Source of the DNA: Burkholderiaceae bacterium
GTDB taxonomy: Bacteria > Pseudomonadota > Gammaproteobacteria > Burkholderiales > Burkholderiaceae_C
Assembly: GCA_024235995.1 (NCBI GenBank)
Contig: JACKLI010000001.1
Span: 1 to 64,000, forward strand
DNA length: 64,000 bases
Direction: 5' to 3'
The notes beneath the pieces were generated by a model that saw only the letters and a list, made by a program, of their open reading frames with translations, was not told the origin of the DNA and did not search any database. Of this stretch, positions 7,772 to 15,912 are shown in pieces. How positions within the stretch are numbered: the stretch's first letter is position 1; each line of letters starts with the position of its first letter. The translations under genes were made by a program, and so were the position numbers.

Positions 7772-9084
7772 TGACGACTATTGAATCGATAGCTGCTCGC
7801 GCAGACGGTACGCCGGCCAGCGTCCCGTTTGATCAAGAATCGGCGCTGCGCTTCATCACCTGCGGCAGCGTGGACGACGGCAAGAGCACCCTGATCGGCC
7901 GCCTGCTGGTGGACAGCCGCTCGGTGCTGCAGGACCAGCTGGCCGGCGTGCAGCGCGGCGGCGCGCCCGACCTGGCGCTGCTCACCGACGGCCTGGCGGC
8001 CGAGCGCGAGCAGGGCATCACCATCGACGTGGCCTGGCGCTACTTCGCCACCGCGCGGCGCAAGTTCATCATCGGCGACGCGCCGGGCCACGAGCAGTAC
8101 ACACGCAACATGGTCACCGCCGCCTCGGGCGCCGACGCCGCCGTGGTGCTGGTGGACGCCACCAAGCTCGACGTGGCGTCGGCCCGCGTCACCCTGCTGG
8201 CGCAGACGCGCCGCCACGCGCTGCTGGCCGCGCTGCTGCGCGTGCCCTCGCTGGTGTTCGCCGTCAACAAGCTCGACGCGGTGCCCGACGCCGCCACCGC
8301 CTTCGCGCGCATCCGCGCCGCCCTGCAGGCCTTCGCGCAGGACGCGGGCCTGGCCGTGCGCGCCATCGTGCCGATCTCGGCCCTGCAGGGCTGGAACGTG
8401 GTGGAGCCGCGCGCCGACTGGTGCGACCACCGCGGCCCCAGCCTGCTCGCCCTGCTGGAAGACCTGCCGGTCGCCTCGGCGCCGGTGGGCGAGCCCTTCG
8501 CCCTGCCGGTGCAGTGGGTGGAAAAGCCCACGTCGCAGGCCGAGACCGCGCATGGCCGGCGCGTGTTCTGGGGCCGCGTGGCCGCCGGCACGGTGGCGCC
8601 GGGCCAGGCCGTGACGGTGCTGCCCGGCGGCCAGGGCGCCACCGTCGTGCAGGTGCTCGACCACGTGCGCCAGAGCGGCACCGGGCGCGCCGGCGCCAGC
8701 GTCGGCCTGGTGCTGGACCGCGAGCTGGACATCTCGCGCGGCGACTGGCTGCTGGCGCCCGGCGCCCACCAGCCCACGCGCGAGATCGAGGCCACCGTGG
8801 CCTGGCTGGACGACACGCCGCTCACCACCGGGCGCGTGTACTGGGCGCTGCACGGCCACCGCTGGGTCAAGGCCCGCGTCACGAACATCGCGCACCGGCT
8901 GGACGTGAACACCCTGGCCGAGGAAGACGCCAGCGAGCTGCCGCCCAACGCCATCGGCCACGTCACGCTGGCGCTGCAGGAGCCCCTGGCCGTGCGGCCC
9001 TACGCCCAGTCGCGCGCGCTGGGCGCGCTGGTGCTGGTCGACACGGCCACGCACCGCACCGCCGCCGCCGTGCTGGTGCGCTGA
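7771..9084 (+). CDS. cysN: Sulfate adenylyltransferase large (GTPase) subunit
   Basis: A 437-residue EF-Tu-like GTPase that drives APS formation by CysD. Visible are the P-loop GSVDDGKS (residues 32-39), the switch segment REQGITIDVAWRYF, DAPGHEQYTRN, NKLD and the C-terminal beta-barrels. The protein lacks a fused CysC kinase domain (CysNC forms are about 600 residues or more), again matching the APS-reductase route. Residues about 3-22 are encoded by a copy of the interspersed repeat and are unlike the usual CysN N-terminus; the GTPase core begins right after it. It follows cysD with a one-base overlap. Confidence 0.93.
   Translation: MTTIESIAARADGTPASVPFDQESALRFITCGSVDDGKSTLIGRLLVDSRSVLQDQLAGVQRGGAPDLALLTDGLAAEREQGITIDVAWRYFATARRKFIIGDAPGHEQYTRNMVTAASGADAAVVLVDATKLDVASARVTLLAQTRRHALLAALLRVPSLVFAVNKLDAVPDAATAFARIRAALQAFAQDAGLAVRAIVPISALQGWNVVEPRADWCDHRGPSLLALLEDLPVASAPVGEPFALPVQWVEKPTSQAETAHGRRVFWGRVAAGTVAPGQAVTVLPGGQGATVVQVLDHVRQSGTGRAGASVGLVLDRELDISRGDWLLAPGAHQPTREIEATVAWLDDTPLTTGRVYWALHGHRWVKARVTNIAHRLDVNTLAEEDASELPPNAIGHVTLALQEPLAVRPYAQSRALGALVLVDTATHRTAAAVLVR
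7779..7836 (+). repeat. Interspersed ~55-bp repeat, copy 2, inside cysN
   Basis: This copy has the GATAGCTGCT core at 7788-7797, then CGCGC, a variable part, CCGGCCAGCG and CCGTTTGAT. It lies wholly inside the 5' coding part of cysN and is read in frame as a peptide starting SIAARAD and ending near FDQ. The cca and glmU copies are read in the same sense and frame. It has diverged so that no stop codon remains. Confidence 0.7.
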
Positions 9085-9105
9085 CTTTTTTCCTTCACGC
9101 CTGTC

Positions 9106-9432
9106 ATGACCCACGTCGTTTCCGAAGCCTGCATCCGCTGCAAATACACCGACTGCGTCGAGGTGTGTCCCGTCGACTGCTTTCACGAAGGCCCCAACTT
9201 CCTGGCCATCGACCCCGACGAATGCATCGACTGCGCCGTCTGCATCCCCGAGTGCCCGGTCAACGCCATCTTCGCCGAGGAAGACCTGCCCAAGGACCAG
9301 TTGCACATGGTCGCGCTGAACGCCGAGCTGGTGCAGCTGGGCTGGCCCGTCATCAGCCGGCGCAAGAGCGCCCTGCCCGACGCCGAGGACTGGAAGGACA
9401 AGGCCGGCAAGCTGGCCGAACTGCAACGCTGA
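9106..9432 (+). CDS. fdxA: Ferredoxin FdxA (3Fe-4S/4Fe-4S type)
   Basis: A 108-residue low-potential ferredoxin of the Azotobacter FdI/FdxA family. N-terminal cysteines CIRCKYTDCVEVCPVDC (residues 9-25) and the second motif CIDCAVCIPECP (about 39-50) hold one 3Fe-4S and one 4Fe-4S cluster; a C-terminal extension of about 50 residues is typical. It lies 21 bases after cysN and 19 before a ferredoxin-NADP reductase gene. It may carry electrons from NADPH to the sulfite reductase, which has no cysJ partner here. That link is inference. Confidence 0.93.
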   Translation: MTHVVSEACIRCKYTDCVEVCPVDCFHEGPNFLAIDPDECIDCAVCIPECPVNAIFAEEDLPKDQLHMVALNAELVQLGWPVISRRKSALPDAEDWKDKAGKLAELQR

Positions 9433-9451
9433 AACCTCTTCAAGGAACCCC

Positions 9452-10555
9452 ATGGAACCGCAAGCCAACCCCGCCGTCATCGCCGCCGCCCACGCGCACG
9501 CCGGCCCGATCGAGACCGACGCCCTCATCATCGGCGCCGGCCCGGTGGGGCTGTTCCAGGTCTTCGAGCTGGGCCTGCTGGAGATCAAGGCCCACGTGAT
9601 CGACTCGCTGGCTGTGCCCGGCGGCCAGCCCATCGAGCTGTATCCCGACAAGCCGATCTACGACATCCCGGCCATCCCGGTGTGCACCGGCCGGGAGCTG
9701 ACCGACGCGCTGCTCCGGCAGATCGAGCCCTTCGGCGCCACCTTTCACCTGGGCCAGACGGTGACCGTGCTGCGCGAGCAGGACGACGGGCGCTTCGCGG
9801 TCGAGACCAGCGCCGGCACGCGCTTCGTGGCGCGCACCGTGTTCATCGCCGCCGGCGTGGGCGCGTTCGAGCCGCGCTCGATCAAGCTGGACGGGCTGGC
9901 CGCCTTCGAGGGCCGGCAGCTGTTTCACCGCGTGCGCAACCCGGCCGACTTCGCCGGCAAGAACCTGCTGATCGCCGGCGGCGGCGACTCGGCGCTGGAC
10001 TGGGCGCTGAACTTTGCCGGCGAGGGCCCGCACCAGGCCGAAAGCGTGATCCTGCTGCACCGCCGCGACGGCTTTCGCGCGGCGCCGGCCAGCGTGGCGC
10101 GCATGCAGCAGCTGTGCGAGCAGCAGCGGATGCAGTTCATGGTCGGCCAGGTCACGGGCTACGAGGAGCAGGGCGGGCGCTTGAGCGCCGCCAAGGTGAC
10201 CGGCGGCGACGGCGTGACGCGCGTGGTGCCGCTGGACGCGCTGCTGGTCTTCTTCGGCCTCAGCCCCAGGCTGGGCCCCATTGCCGAATGGAACCTGCAG
10301 CTCGAGCGCAAGCAGCTGGTGGTGGACACCGAGCGCTTCTCCACCAGCGTGCCCGGCATCTTTGCCGTGGGCGACATCAACACCTACCCGGGCAAGAAGA
10401 AGCTGATCCTCTCGGGCTTTCACGAATGCGCGCTGGCGGCGTTTGCCGCCGCCGCCCTCGTGTTCCCGGACAACGGCCGCATCCACCTGCAGTACACCAC
10501 CACCAGCCCCAAGCTGCACAAGGTGCTGGGCGTCGAAACGCCGGTGTTCGCATGA
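9452..10555 (+). CDS. Ferredoxin-NADP reductase, thioredoxin-reductase-like
   Basis: A 367-residue FAD/NAD(P)-binding flavoprotein of the TrxR-like FNR type. The FAD site IIGAGPVGLFQ (about residues 26-36), a second dinucleotide motif IAGGGDSALDW (about 174-184) and the C-terminal FAVGDINTYPGKKKLI segment are present. The CxxC pair of true thioredoxin reductases is absent, which supports ferredoxin reduction. Its position directly after fdxA suggests a working NADPH-to-ferredoxin couple for assimilatory sulfite reduction. It shares a four-base ATGA overlap with the methyltransferase gene. Confidence 0.88.
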   Translation: MEPQANPAVIAAAHAHAGPIETDALIIGAGPVGLFQVFELGLLEIKAHVIDSLAVPGGQPIELYPDKPIYDIPAIPVCTGRELTDALLRQIEPFGATFHLGQTVTVLREQDDGRFAVETSAGTRFVARTVFIAAGVGAFEPRSIKLDGLAAFEGRQLFHRVRNPADFAGKNLLIAGGGDSALDWALNFAGEGPHQAESVILLHRRDGFRAAPASVARMQQLCEQQRMQFMVGQVTGYEEQGGRLSAAKVTGGDGVTRVVPLDALLVFFGLSPRLGPIAEWNLQLERKQLVVDTERFSTSVPGIFAVGDINTYPGKKKLILSGFHECALAAFAAAALVFPDNGRIHLQYTTTSPKLHKVLGVETPVFA

Positions 10556-11397
10556 CGCAGCACGAAGCGCCCCACCTGCGGCCCGCGCAGCGCCGATCGG
10601 CCGACGGCTCGCCCGCGCCCGCGCGCGCCGGCCACGTCACCCTGGTGGGCGCCGGCCCGGGCGACGCCGACCTGCTGACCCTGCGCGCCATCCGCGCGCT
10701 GCGCCAGGCCAGCGTGGTGCTGGTGGACGACCTGGTGGCCGCCGGCGTGCTGCGCTACGTGCGCAAGGGCGCGCGCATCGTGCACTGCGGCAAGCGCGGC
10801 GGCGCGGTCAGCACGCAGCAGGGCTTCATCGAGGCCATGCTGGTGGCCGAGGCGCTGCGCGGCGAGCGCGTGGTGCGCCTGAAGGGGGGCGACCCCTACG
10901 TCTTCGGCCGCGGCGGCGAGGAAGTGGCTGCGCTGCGCGCCGCCGGCGTGCCCCACACCGTGGTGCCCGGCATCACCGCCGGCATCGCCGCGCCGGCCGA
11001 GGCGGGCATTCCCGTCACCGACCGGCGCTGGGCCCAGGGCGTGCTGCTGGTCACCGGCCACGCGCAGCCGGGCGGCGCCGGCCCCGACTGGGCGCAGCTG
11101 GCGCAGGCGGCGCGCGGCGGCATCACGCTGGTGATCTACATGGGCATCACCCACGGCGCCGACATCACCGCGGCGCTGATGGCCGCGGGCCTGGCCGGCA
11201 GCACCCCCGCCGCCGTGGTGCAAAACGGCTGCACGCCACGCAGCCGGAGCCACGCCACCACCCTGCGCGCGCTGGCGGGCGACATCCGGCGCCTGGGCAT
11301 CGGCTCGCCGGCCATCCTGGTGATCGGTGACGTGGTGCGCGCGGCCGAGGCGATGCAGGAAAACGGTCACGTCACAGCCCTGGCCGCGACGGCCTGA
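10552..11397 (+). CDS. cobA: Uroporphyrinogen-III C-methyltransferase
   Basis: A 281-residue SAM-dependent methylase making precorrin-2, the first step from uroporphyrinogen III to siroheme. Signature parts are VTLVGAGPGDADLLTLRA (about residues 26-43), VRLKGGDPYVFGRGGEE, VPGITAGIAAPAEAGIPVTDR and the late PAAVVQNG. It is the methyltransferase module only; the CysG dehydrogenase/ferrochelatase half is missing and must be encoded elsewhere. Last gene of the sulfur operon, it serves the siroheme enzyme CysI. A roughly 20-residue low-complexity N-terminal extension precedes the core. Confidence 0.92.
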   Translation: MTQHEAPHLRPAQRRSADGSPAPARAGHVTLVGAGPGDADLLTLRAIRALRQASVVLVDDLVAAGVLRYVRKGARIVHCGKRGGAVSTQQGFIEAMLVAEALRGERVVRLKGGDPYVFGRGGEEVAALRAAGVPHTVVPGITAGIAAPAEAGIPVTDRRWAQGVLLVTGHAQPGGAGPDWAQLAQAARGGITLVIYMGITHGADITAALMAAGLAGSTPAAVVQNGCTPRSRSHATTLRALAGDIRRLGIGSPAILVIGDVVRAAEAMQENGHVTALAATA

Positions 11398-11410
11398 TGG
11401 CGGCGTTCGT

Positions 11411-12385
11411 TCAAAGCCGTGACTGCTTCATGGCCTCCACATCCGGCGCCGACAGGCAGCGCCCCTCCTCGATCAGCCGCGCAAAGCCCGCGGCCAGCGC
11501 CTCGATGAGTTGGCGCACCGCCGCGCGCATGCCCTGGCGGCTGGCGTAGGCCACCTGCACCACGCCGGGCGGCGCGCTCCAGCCCGGCAGCAGGGGCTGC
11601 AAGGCGCCGCGCTGCAGGCTCTCGTGCGCCATCGGGCGCGGCAGCAGCGCGCAGCCGGCGCCGGCCAGCGCCGCGTCCAGCAGGGTGCCCACGTCGTCCA
11701 CCACCAGGCGCGGCCGGTGGTGGTGCTCCACCCACTGGCCCTGCGGGCCGCGCAGGCGCCAGCGCTGCTCGTCGGGCGAGTTGCCCAGGCCCAGCGTGGG
11801 CAGCGCGGCCAGGTCGGCGGGCATGGCCGGCGGCGGCGCGTTGAGCAGCAGCTGCGGCGCGGCCAGCAGCAGGTGCTCGCTCAGCGCCAGCGGCCGCACC
11901 ACCTCGTCCTGCGCCAGCTGGGCGCCGGGCGCGCGCACGCGCAGGGCCAGGTCCACCCCGTCGTGCCACACGTCGACGTTGCGGTTGCTGGCCTGCACCT
12001 GCAGCTGCACCTGCGGCCACTGGTTGAGGTAGGCGGCCAGCATGGGGCCGACCATGCTGTGCAGCAGGGCCGGCGGGCAGGCCAGGCGCACGGCGCCGCG
12101 CGGCGCGCCGCTGGCCTCGTCGGCCAGGGCCTGCGCGGCGGCCGCTTCGTCCAGCATGGCGCGCGCGTGGCGCAGCACCTGCTGGCCAACCTCGGTGACG
12201 GCAAAGCGGCGTGTGCTGCGCTGGATCAGGCGCGCGCCCAGCTGCGTCTCCAGCGCGGCCAGGCGGCGGCTCAGGCGCGACTTCGGGATGTCGCTGGCGC
12301 GCTCGGCGGCGGCAAAACCGCCGTGCTCGGCCACCAGGGCGAACAGGGCCAAGTCATCGAGGTTGGGGATTCTGGGTGCGCTCAT
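11411..12385 (-). CDS. LysR-family transcriptional regulator
   Basis: A 324-residue LysR regulator: winged HTH at about residues 8-67 (FALVAEHGGFAAAERASDIPKSRLSRRLAALE) and a periplasmic-binding-like effector domain after about residue 90. The GFAAAERASDIPKSRLSRR pattern is that of the group often found divergent from pirin or quinone reductase genes. It is transcribed away from the pirin gene, sharing a 115-base intergenic region, and probably controls it. The effector is unknown. Confidence 0.85.
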   Translation of the reverse strand: MSAPRIPNLDDLALFALVAEHGGFAAAERASDIPKSRLSRRLAALETQLGARLIQRSTRRFAVTEVGQQVLRHARAMLDEAAAAQALADEASGAPRGAVRLACPPALLHSMVGPMLAAYLNQWPQVQLQVQASNRNVDVWHDGVDLALRVRAPGAQLAQDEVVRPLALSEHLLLAAPQLLLNAPPPAMPADLAALPTLGLGNSPDEQRWRLRGPQGQWVEHHHRPRLVVDDVGTLLDAALAGAGCALLPRPMAHESLQRGALQPLLPGWSAPPGVVQVAYASRQGMRAAVRQLIEALAAGFARLIEEGRCLSAPDVEAMKQSRL

Positions 12386-12500
12386 CGTTTCGATATTGCA
12401 ACACTGAAGCTTATCAAAGCCTGTTTATCTTCGATTACGCCAGCATTACCATTCAATCACCGCGCTGGCCAATCGGCTGGCGCCCCGATGGAGACCCAAC
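12386..12500. promoter_or_regulatory. Divergent control region between LysR gene and pirin gene
   Basis: This AT-richer stretch separates the two divergent genes. It holds GATA (12391-12394) and TATC (12411-12414) half-sites around a TTGCAACACTGAAGCT core, a possible LysR-type operator. It also holds a CAATAT box seven bases before the LysR start on the minus strand. No strong -35/-10 pair is evident for the pirin gene. Assignments are tentative. Confidence 0.35.
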
Positions 12501-13391
12501 ATGACCGACACCTCGACCTTCACCCGCAAGACCGTGCAATCCGTGCGCCACGCCCCTGGCCGCCACTGGGTGGGCGACGGCTTTCCGGTGCATGGCCTGT
12601 TTGGCTACAGCGGCGAAGGCGTGGCCGAGCGCAGCCCGTTCCTGATGCTGGACTACGCGGCGCCGACCAGCTTTTCGCCCACCACGCAGCGGCGCGGCGT
12701 GGGCAGCCACCCGCACCGCGGCTTCGAGACCGTGACCATCGTCTACGACGGCGAGGTCGAGCACCGCGACTCGACCGGCGCCGGCGGCGTGATCGGCAAG
12801 GGCGACGTACAGTGGATGACCGCCGGCGGCGGCATCGTCCACGAGGAGTTCCACTCGGCCGGCTACGCCGCGCGCGGCGGCCCGTTCGAAATGGTGCAGC
12901 TGTGGGTCAACCTGCCGGCCAAGGACAAGATGACGCCGGCGCACTACCAGGCCATCACCGATGCGCAGATTCCCGCCGTCGATCTGCCCGGCGGCGCGGG
13001 CCGGGTGCGCGTGATCGCCGGTGCCTACGGCAACGCCAAGGGCCCGGCGCGCACCTTCACGCCGATGAACGTGCTGGACCTGCGCCTGGGCGCCGGCCAC
13101 ACGGCCGAGCTGCCCCAGCCCGAGGGCTGGAGCACGCTGGTGGTGGTGCTGGCCGGCACGGTGCAGATCAACGGCGAGGCCGTGCTGCGTGCCACCGACA
13201 CGGCCACGCTGTCCAACGCCGGCACGGCCGTCGGCATCGAGGCCAACGGCGACGCCAAGCTGCTGCTGCTGGCCGGCCAGCCGATCGACGAGCCGGTGGT
13301 GGGCTACGGGCCGTTCGTGATGAACAGCGCGCAGCAGATCAACCAGGCGATCGACGACTTCAACAGCGGGCGCTTCACCCAGGCCCGCTGA
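12501..13391 (+). CDS. Pirin family protein (first of two)
   Basis: A 296-residue bicupin. The metal-binding motif of pirins is visible as HPHRGFETVTIV (about residues 72-83) with a second histidine/glutamate set in VEHRDSTGAGGVIGKGDVQW and GGGIVHEEFH (about 95-121). The C-terminal cupin ends in a GPFVMNSAQQI segment. Pirins bind Fe or another metal; some oxidise quercetin, others act as redox-sensing cofactors. Divergent to a LysR gene and followed by an FMN reductase gene, suggesting an electrophile or quinone stress unit (inference). Confidence 0.88.
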   Translation: MTDTSTFTRKTVQSVRHAPGRHWVGDGFPVHGLFGYSGEGVAERSPFLMLDYAAPTSFSPTTQRRGVGSHPHRGFETVTIVYDGEVEHRDSTGAGGVIGKGDVQWMTAGGGIVHEEFHSAGYAARGGPFEMVQLWVNLPAKDKMTPAHYQAITDAQIPAVDLPGGAGRVRVIAGAYGNAKGPARTFTPMNVLDLRLGAGHTAELPQPEGWSTLVVVLAGTVQINGEAVLRATDTATLSNAGTAVGIEANGDAKLLLLAGQPIDEPVVGYGPFVMNSAQQINQAIDDFNSGRFTQAR

Positions 13392-13502
13392 CCGAACCGC
13401 CGGGCGTCCATGCGGCGCCCGGCCCTTGCTCCCACGCCCCACCGCGCCCTGCGCGCGGTGCAGGCCCGATTTTTTCACGCCCATCCTCAAGGAAGAAACC
13501 CC

Positions 13503-14117
13503 ATGAACGACCCACTCCACATCGCCCTCATCATCGGCAGCACGCGCCAGGCACGCCTGGGCCCCAAGGTGGCCCAGTGGCTGCACGGCGTGGCCAGCCA
13601 GCGCCCGGACCTGAAGGTCGAGCTGCTCGACCTGAAGGACTTCGACCTGCCGCTGTTCGACGAGAAAGCCTCCAACCTGTGGCTGCCCAGCGAGGACGCG
13701 CGCGCCACCGCCTGGCAGGAGAAGATCGGCGAGTTCGACGGCTACCTGGTAACGGTGGGCGAATACAACCACTCGATGACCGGCGCGCTGAAGAACGCGT
13801 TCGACCAGGCCTACGTCGAGTGGGGCCGCAAGCCGATCGGCTTCGCCGGCTATGGCGGCGTGGGCGGCGCGCGCGCCGTCGAGCACGCACGCAGCGTGGC
13901 GGTCGAGCTGCAGATGGTGCCGGTGCGCACGGCGGTGCACATCGCCGGCGGCGACTTCTACGCGCTGTACCAGGGTGCCAAGACCATGCCCGAGATCGAG
14001 GCCAACCTGCTGCCCGCCGCCCACGCCATGCTGGACGAGATGGCCTGGTGGGGCCAGGCCACCCGCGCCGCGCGCAAGCGCGACGCCGACGAGGCCATTG
14101 CCGCCGCCGCGGCCTAG
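13503..14117 (+). CDS. NADPH-dependent FMN reductase (flavodoxin-like fold)
   Basis: A 204-residue protein starting with the FMN-reductase phosphate loop LIIGSTRQARLGPKVA (about residues 9-24) and carrying VTVGEYNHSMTGALKNAFD (about 85-103), typical of the SsuE/ArsH/chromate reductase group. Members reduce FMN, quinones, azo dyes or chromate. The ATG at 13503 follows AAGGAAGAAACCCC, a good ribosome site. The TAG stop at 14115-14117 overlaps the left end of the structured element that begins at 14116. Confidence 0.86.
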   Translation: MNDPLHIALIIGSTRQARLGPKVAQWLHGVASQRPDLKVELLDLKDFDLPLFDEKASNLWLPSEDARATAWQEKIGEFDGYLVTVGEYNHSMTGALKNAFDQAYVEWGRKPIGFAGYGGVGGARAVEHARSVAVELQMVPVRTAVHIAGGDFYALYQGAKTMPEIEANLLPAAHAMLDEMAWWGQATRAARKRDADEAIAAAAA

Positions 14118-14381
14118 GGCCTGTTGACGCCATGAAAAGGGTCGCGAAGCTCATGACAGCCCGCCCATCAAGGCGCACGACGCGGTGCGTGCGTCGGCAC
14201 GCACAAGAAGCGCAACGCCGAGGGGCGGGCTGTCATGAGCTTCCCTACGGGTTGCCTCGCCAAGGGGCCGTCTGCGGCGTTGCCCGCGCTTGCAAGGCAC
14301 GGGCCTTGCTGCGCGCGGGCGCCTTGCATCCAGCCCCTTGGCGAGGCAACGCGATCCCCTTTCATGGCGTCAACAGGCCCT
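14116..14381. mobile_element. Three-way-junction palindromic element, copy A (266 bp)
   Basis: The ends, 14116-14141 and 14356-14381, form an inverted repeat: the first 22 bases (AGGGCCTGTTGACGCC...) match exactly, then one mismatch and three more pairs. Inside are two long perfect hairpins: 14146-14166 with 14223-14243 (21 bp) and 14251-14268 with 14333-14350 (18 bp). Smaller stems lie within the loops, e.g. GCAAGGC 14292-14298 with GCCTTGC 14303-14309. No transposase is encoded. It begins in the stop codon of the FMN reductase gene. Copy B at 48277-48544 has the same plan and shares the CGTCTGCGGCGTTGC and GCGCCTTGCATCCA blocks. It looks like a non-autonomous, MITE-like or RNA-structured element; I know no name for it. 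The remaining 64 bases before the next gene hold nothing else recognisable. Confidence 0.8.
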
Positions 14382-14445
14382 AATCGGTTGGCGGGCGCAG
14401 CCCGCCCATCCGCGCTAAGCTGCCAGCCGACTGCCCGGAGCCTTC

Positions 14446-15339
14446 ATGAACCAAGCCCTCGCCCCCGAGCGCTACCGCTCGCGCATCTCCATCGTCGGCG
14501 AAGACACCCGCGTGGCGCGGGCGCTGCCCCATCGCGCGCGCCGCACCGTGGGCGCCTGGTGCTTTCTGGACCACGCCGGCCCGGTGCAGTTCGCGCCCGG
14601 CAAGGGCATGCACGTGGGTGCGCACCCGCACATCGGGCTGCAGACCTTCACCTGGATGATCGAGGGCGAAGTGGTGCACCGCGACTCGCTGGGCAACGAG
14701 CAGGTCATCCGCCCCGGCCAGGTCAACCTGATGACGGCCGGGCGCGGCATCGCGCACACCGAGGACTCGGTGGTGGACGGCGCGCGCCTGCACGCGGCCC
14801 AGTTGTGGATTGCCCTGCCCGAGCACGAACGTCGGCGCGAACCGGCGTTTCAGAACCACCCCGATCTGCCGGTGGTCGACGTGGGCGGCTTTCGCGCCAC
14901 CGTGCTGGCCGGCAGCGCGCTGGGCCAGACGGCCCCGGCGGTGGTCTACACGCCGCTGGTCGGCATCGACCTGACAGCCGCCGGCGCCGCTCGCGCCGAG
15001 CTGCCGCTGCAGGCCGACTTCGAATACGCCGCGCTGGTGCTGCGCGGCGCGGCCACCGTGGGCGGCGCGGCGCTGGCGCCCGGCGAGTGGCTTTACTTCG
15101 CGCCCGGCGGCGAGCAGCTTGCCGTGCGGTGCGACGCCGCCGCGCAGTTGCTGCTGCTGGGCGGTGTGCCCCTGGGCGAGGACGTCCTGATCTGGTGGAA
15201 CTTCGTCGCCCGCACGCAGGACGAAATGCAGGCCGCGCTGGACGACTGGAACGCCGGCCGCTTTGCCCCCGTGCGCGCCGGCAGCCCGGCCGCAGCCCTG
15301 CAGGCGCCCACACTGCAAGGCACGCGCCTGCGCGGCTGA
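14446..15339 (+). CDS. Pirin family protein (second)
   Basis: A 297-residue bicupin, distant from the first pirin. Its metal motif is HPHIGLQTFTWMIEG (about residues 63-77) and HRDSLGNEQVIRPGQVNLMT (about 82-101) plus the GRGIAHTED segment. Pirin C-terminal domain features include an FEYAALVLRG strand. The presence of two pirins on either side of an FMN reductase gene and a structured element suggests different redox roles. The start ATG at 14446 is preceded by CGGAGCC. Confidence 0.85.
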   Translation: MNQALAPERYRSRISIVGEDTRVARALPHRARRTVGAWCFLDHAGPVQFAPGKGMHVGAHPHIGLQTFTWMIEGEVVHRDSLGNEQVIRPGQVNLMTAGRGIAHTEDSVVDGARLHAAQLWIALPEHERRREPAFQNHPDLPVVDVGGFRATVLAGSALGQTAPAVVYTPLVGIDLTAAGAARAELPLQADFEYAALVLRGAATVGGAALAPGEWLYFAPGGEQLAVRCDAAAQLLLLGGVPLGEDVLIWWNFVARTQDEMQAALDDWNAGRFAPVRAGSPAAALQAPTLQGTRLRG

Positions 15340-15366
15340 GCGGCGCCGCGCGCCATACTTGCGCGC

Positions 15367-15834
15367 ATGACCGCCGCCTCGTCCCGCCTGCTCGAGCGCT
15401 CCGTCCACGCCGTCGCCATGCTCGAATGGCTCAAGGGCCTGGCCGCGCTGGCCCTGGCCTTCGGCTTCGACGCCTTGCAGCGCCACGGCCTGCACAAGCT
15501 GGCCCTGGCGCTGGTGGGCCACCTGCACCTGAACCCGCAGTCGCACTGGCCGGCGCTGATCGTCGGCTGGTCCGAGCACCTGCAGCAGGTGCACCCGGGG
15601 CAGGTGGTCTCGGTCGCGCTGGTCTACGCGGCCCTGCGCGGGGCCGAGGGCTGGGGCCTGTGGCACGACCGCGCCTGGGCCGAGTGGCTGGCGGCGCTCA
15701 GCACCGGCATCTACCTGCCCTTCGAGCTGGCGCACCTGCTGCACCGCCCCGGCCCCGCCGCCGCGCTGGTGCTGTTGCTGAACGTGGCGGTGCTGATGCT
15801 GATGGTGGCGCGCCTGCGCGCGCGGCGTGCGTGA
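15367..15834 (+). CDS. Small membrane protein, DUF2127 family
   Basis: A 155-residue protein with three or four hydrophobic segments (about residues 17-38, 78-95, 103-125, 130-148) resembling DUF2127, an uncharacterised membrane family. The segment VSVALVYAALRGAEGWGLW followed by WAEWLAALSTGIYLPFEL is typical. A CATACT box lies at 15354-15359, seven bases before the ATG. No function is known; it follows the second pirin gene by 27 bases and may be transcribed alone. Confidence 0.7.
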   Translation: MTAASSRLLERSVHAVAMLEWLKGLAALALAFGFDALQRHGLHKLALALVGHLHLNPQSHWPALIVGWSEHLQQVHPGQVVSVALVYAALRGAEGWGLWHDRAWAEWLAALSTGIYLPFELAHLLHRPGPAAALVLLLNVAVLMLMVARLRARRA

Positions 15835-15843
15835 TTCAAACTC

Positions 15844-15871
15844 TGGACAAATCCAGTCTGCTATCTAGAAT
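15844..15871 (+). promoter_or_regulatory. Sigma-70-type promoter for the NlpC/P60 gene
   Basis: TGGACA at 15844-15849 and TAGAAT at 15866-15871 are separated by 16 bases; both match the sigma-70 consensus at five of six positions. Transcription would start near 15878, giving a leader of about 35 bases before the ATG at 15913. Confidence 0.6.
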
Positions 15872-15912
15872 GTAGCTTGCCGCGCTTGTCGGATGCGCGC
15901 TGGAGCCCGAAA

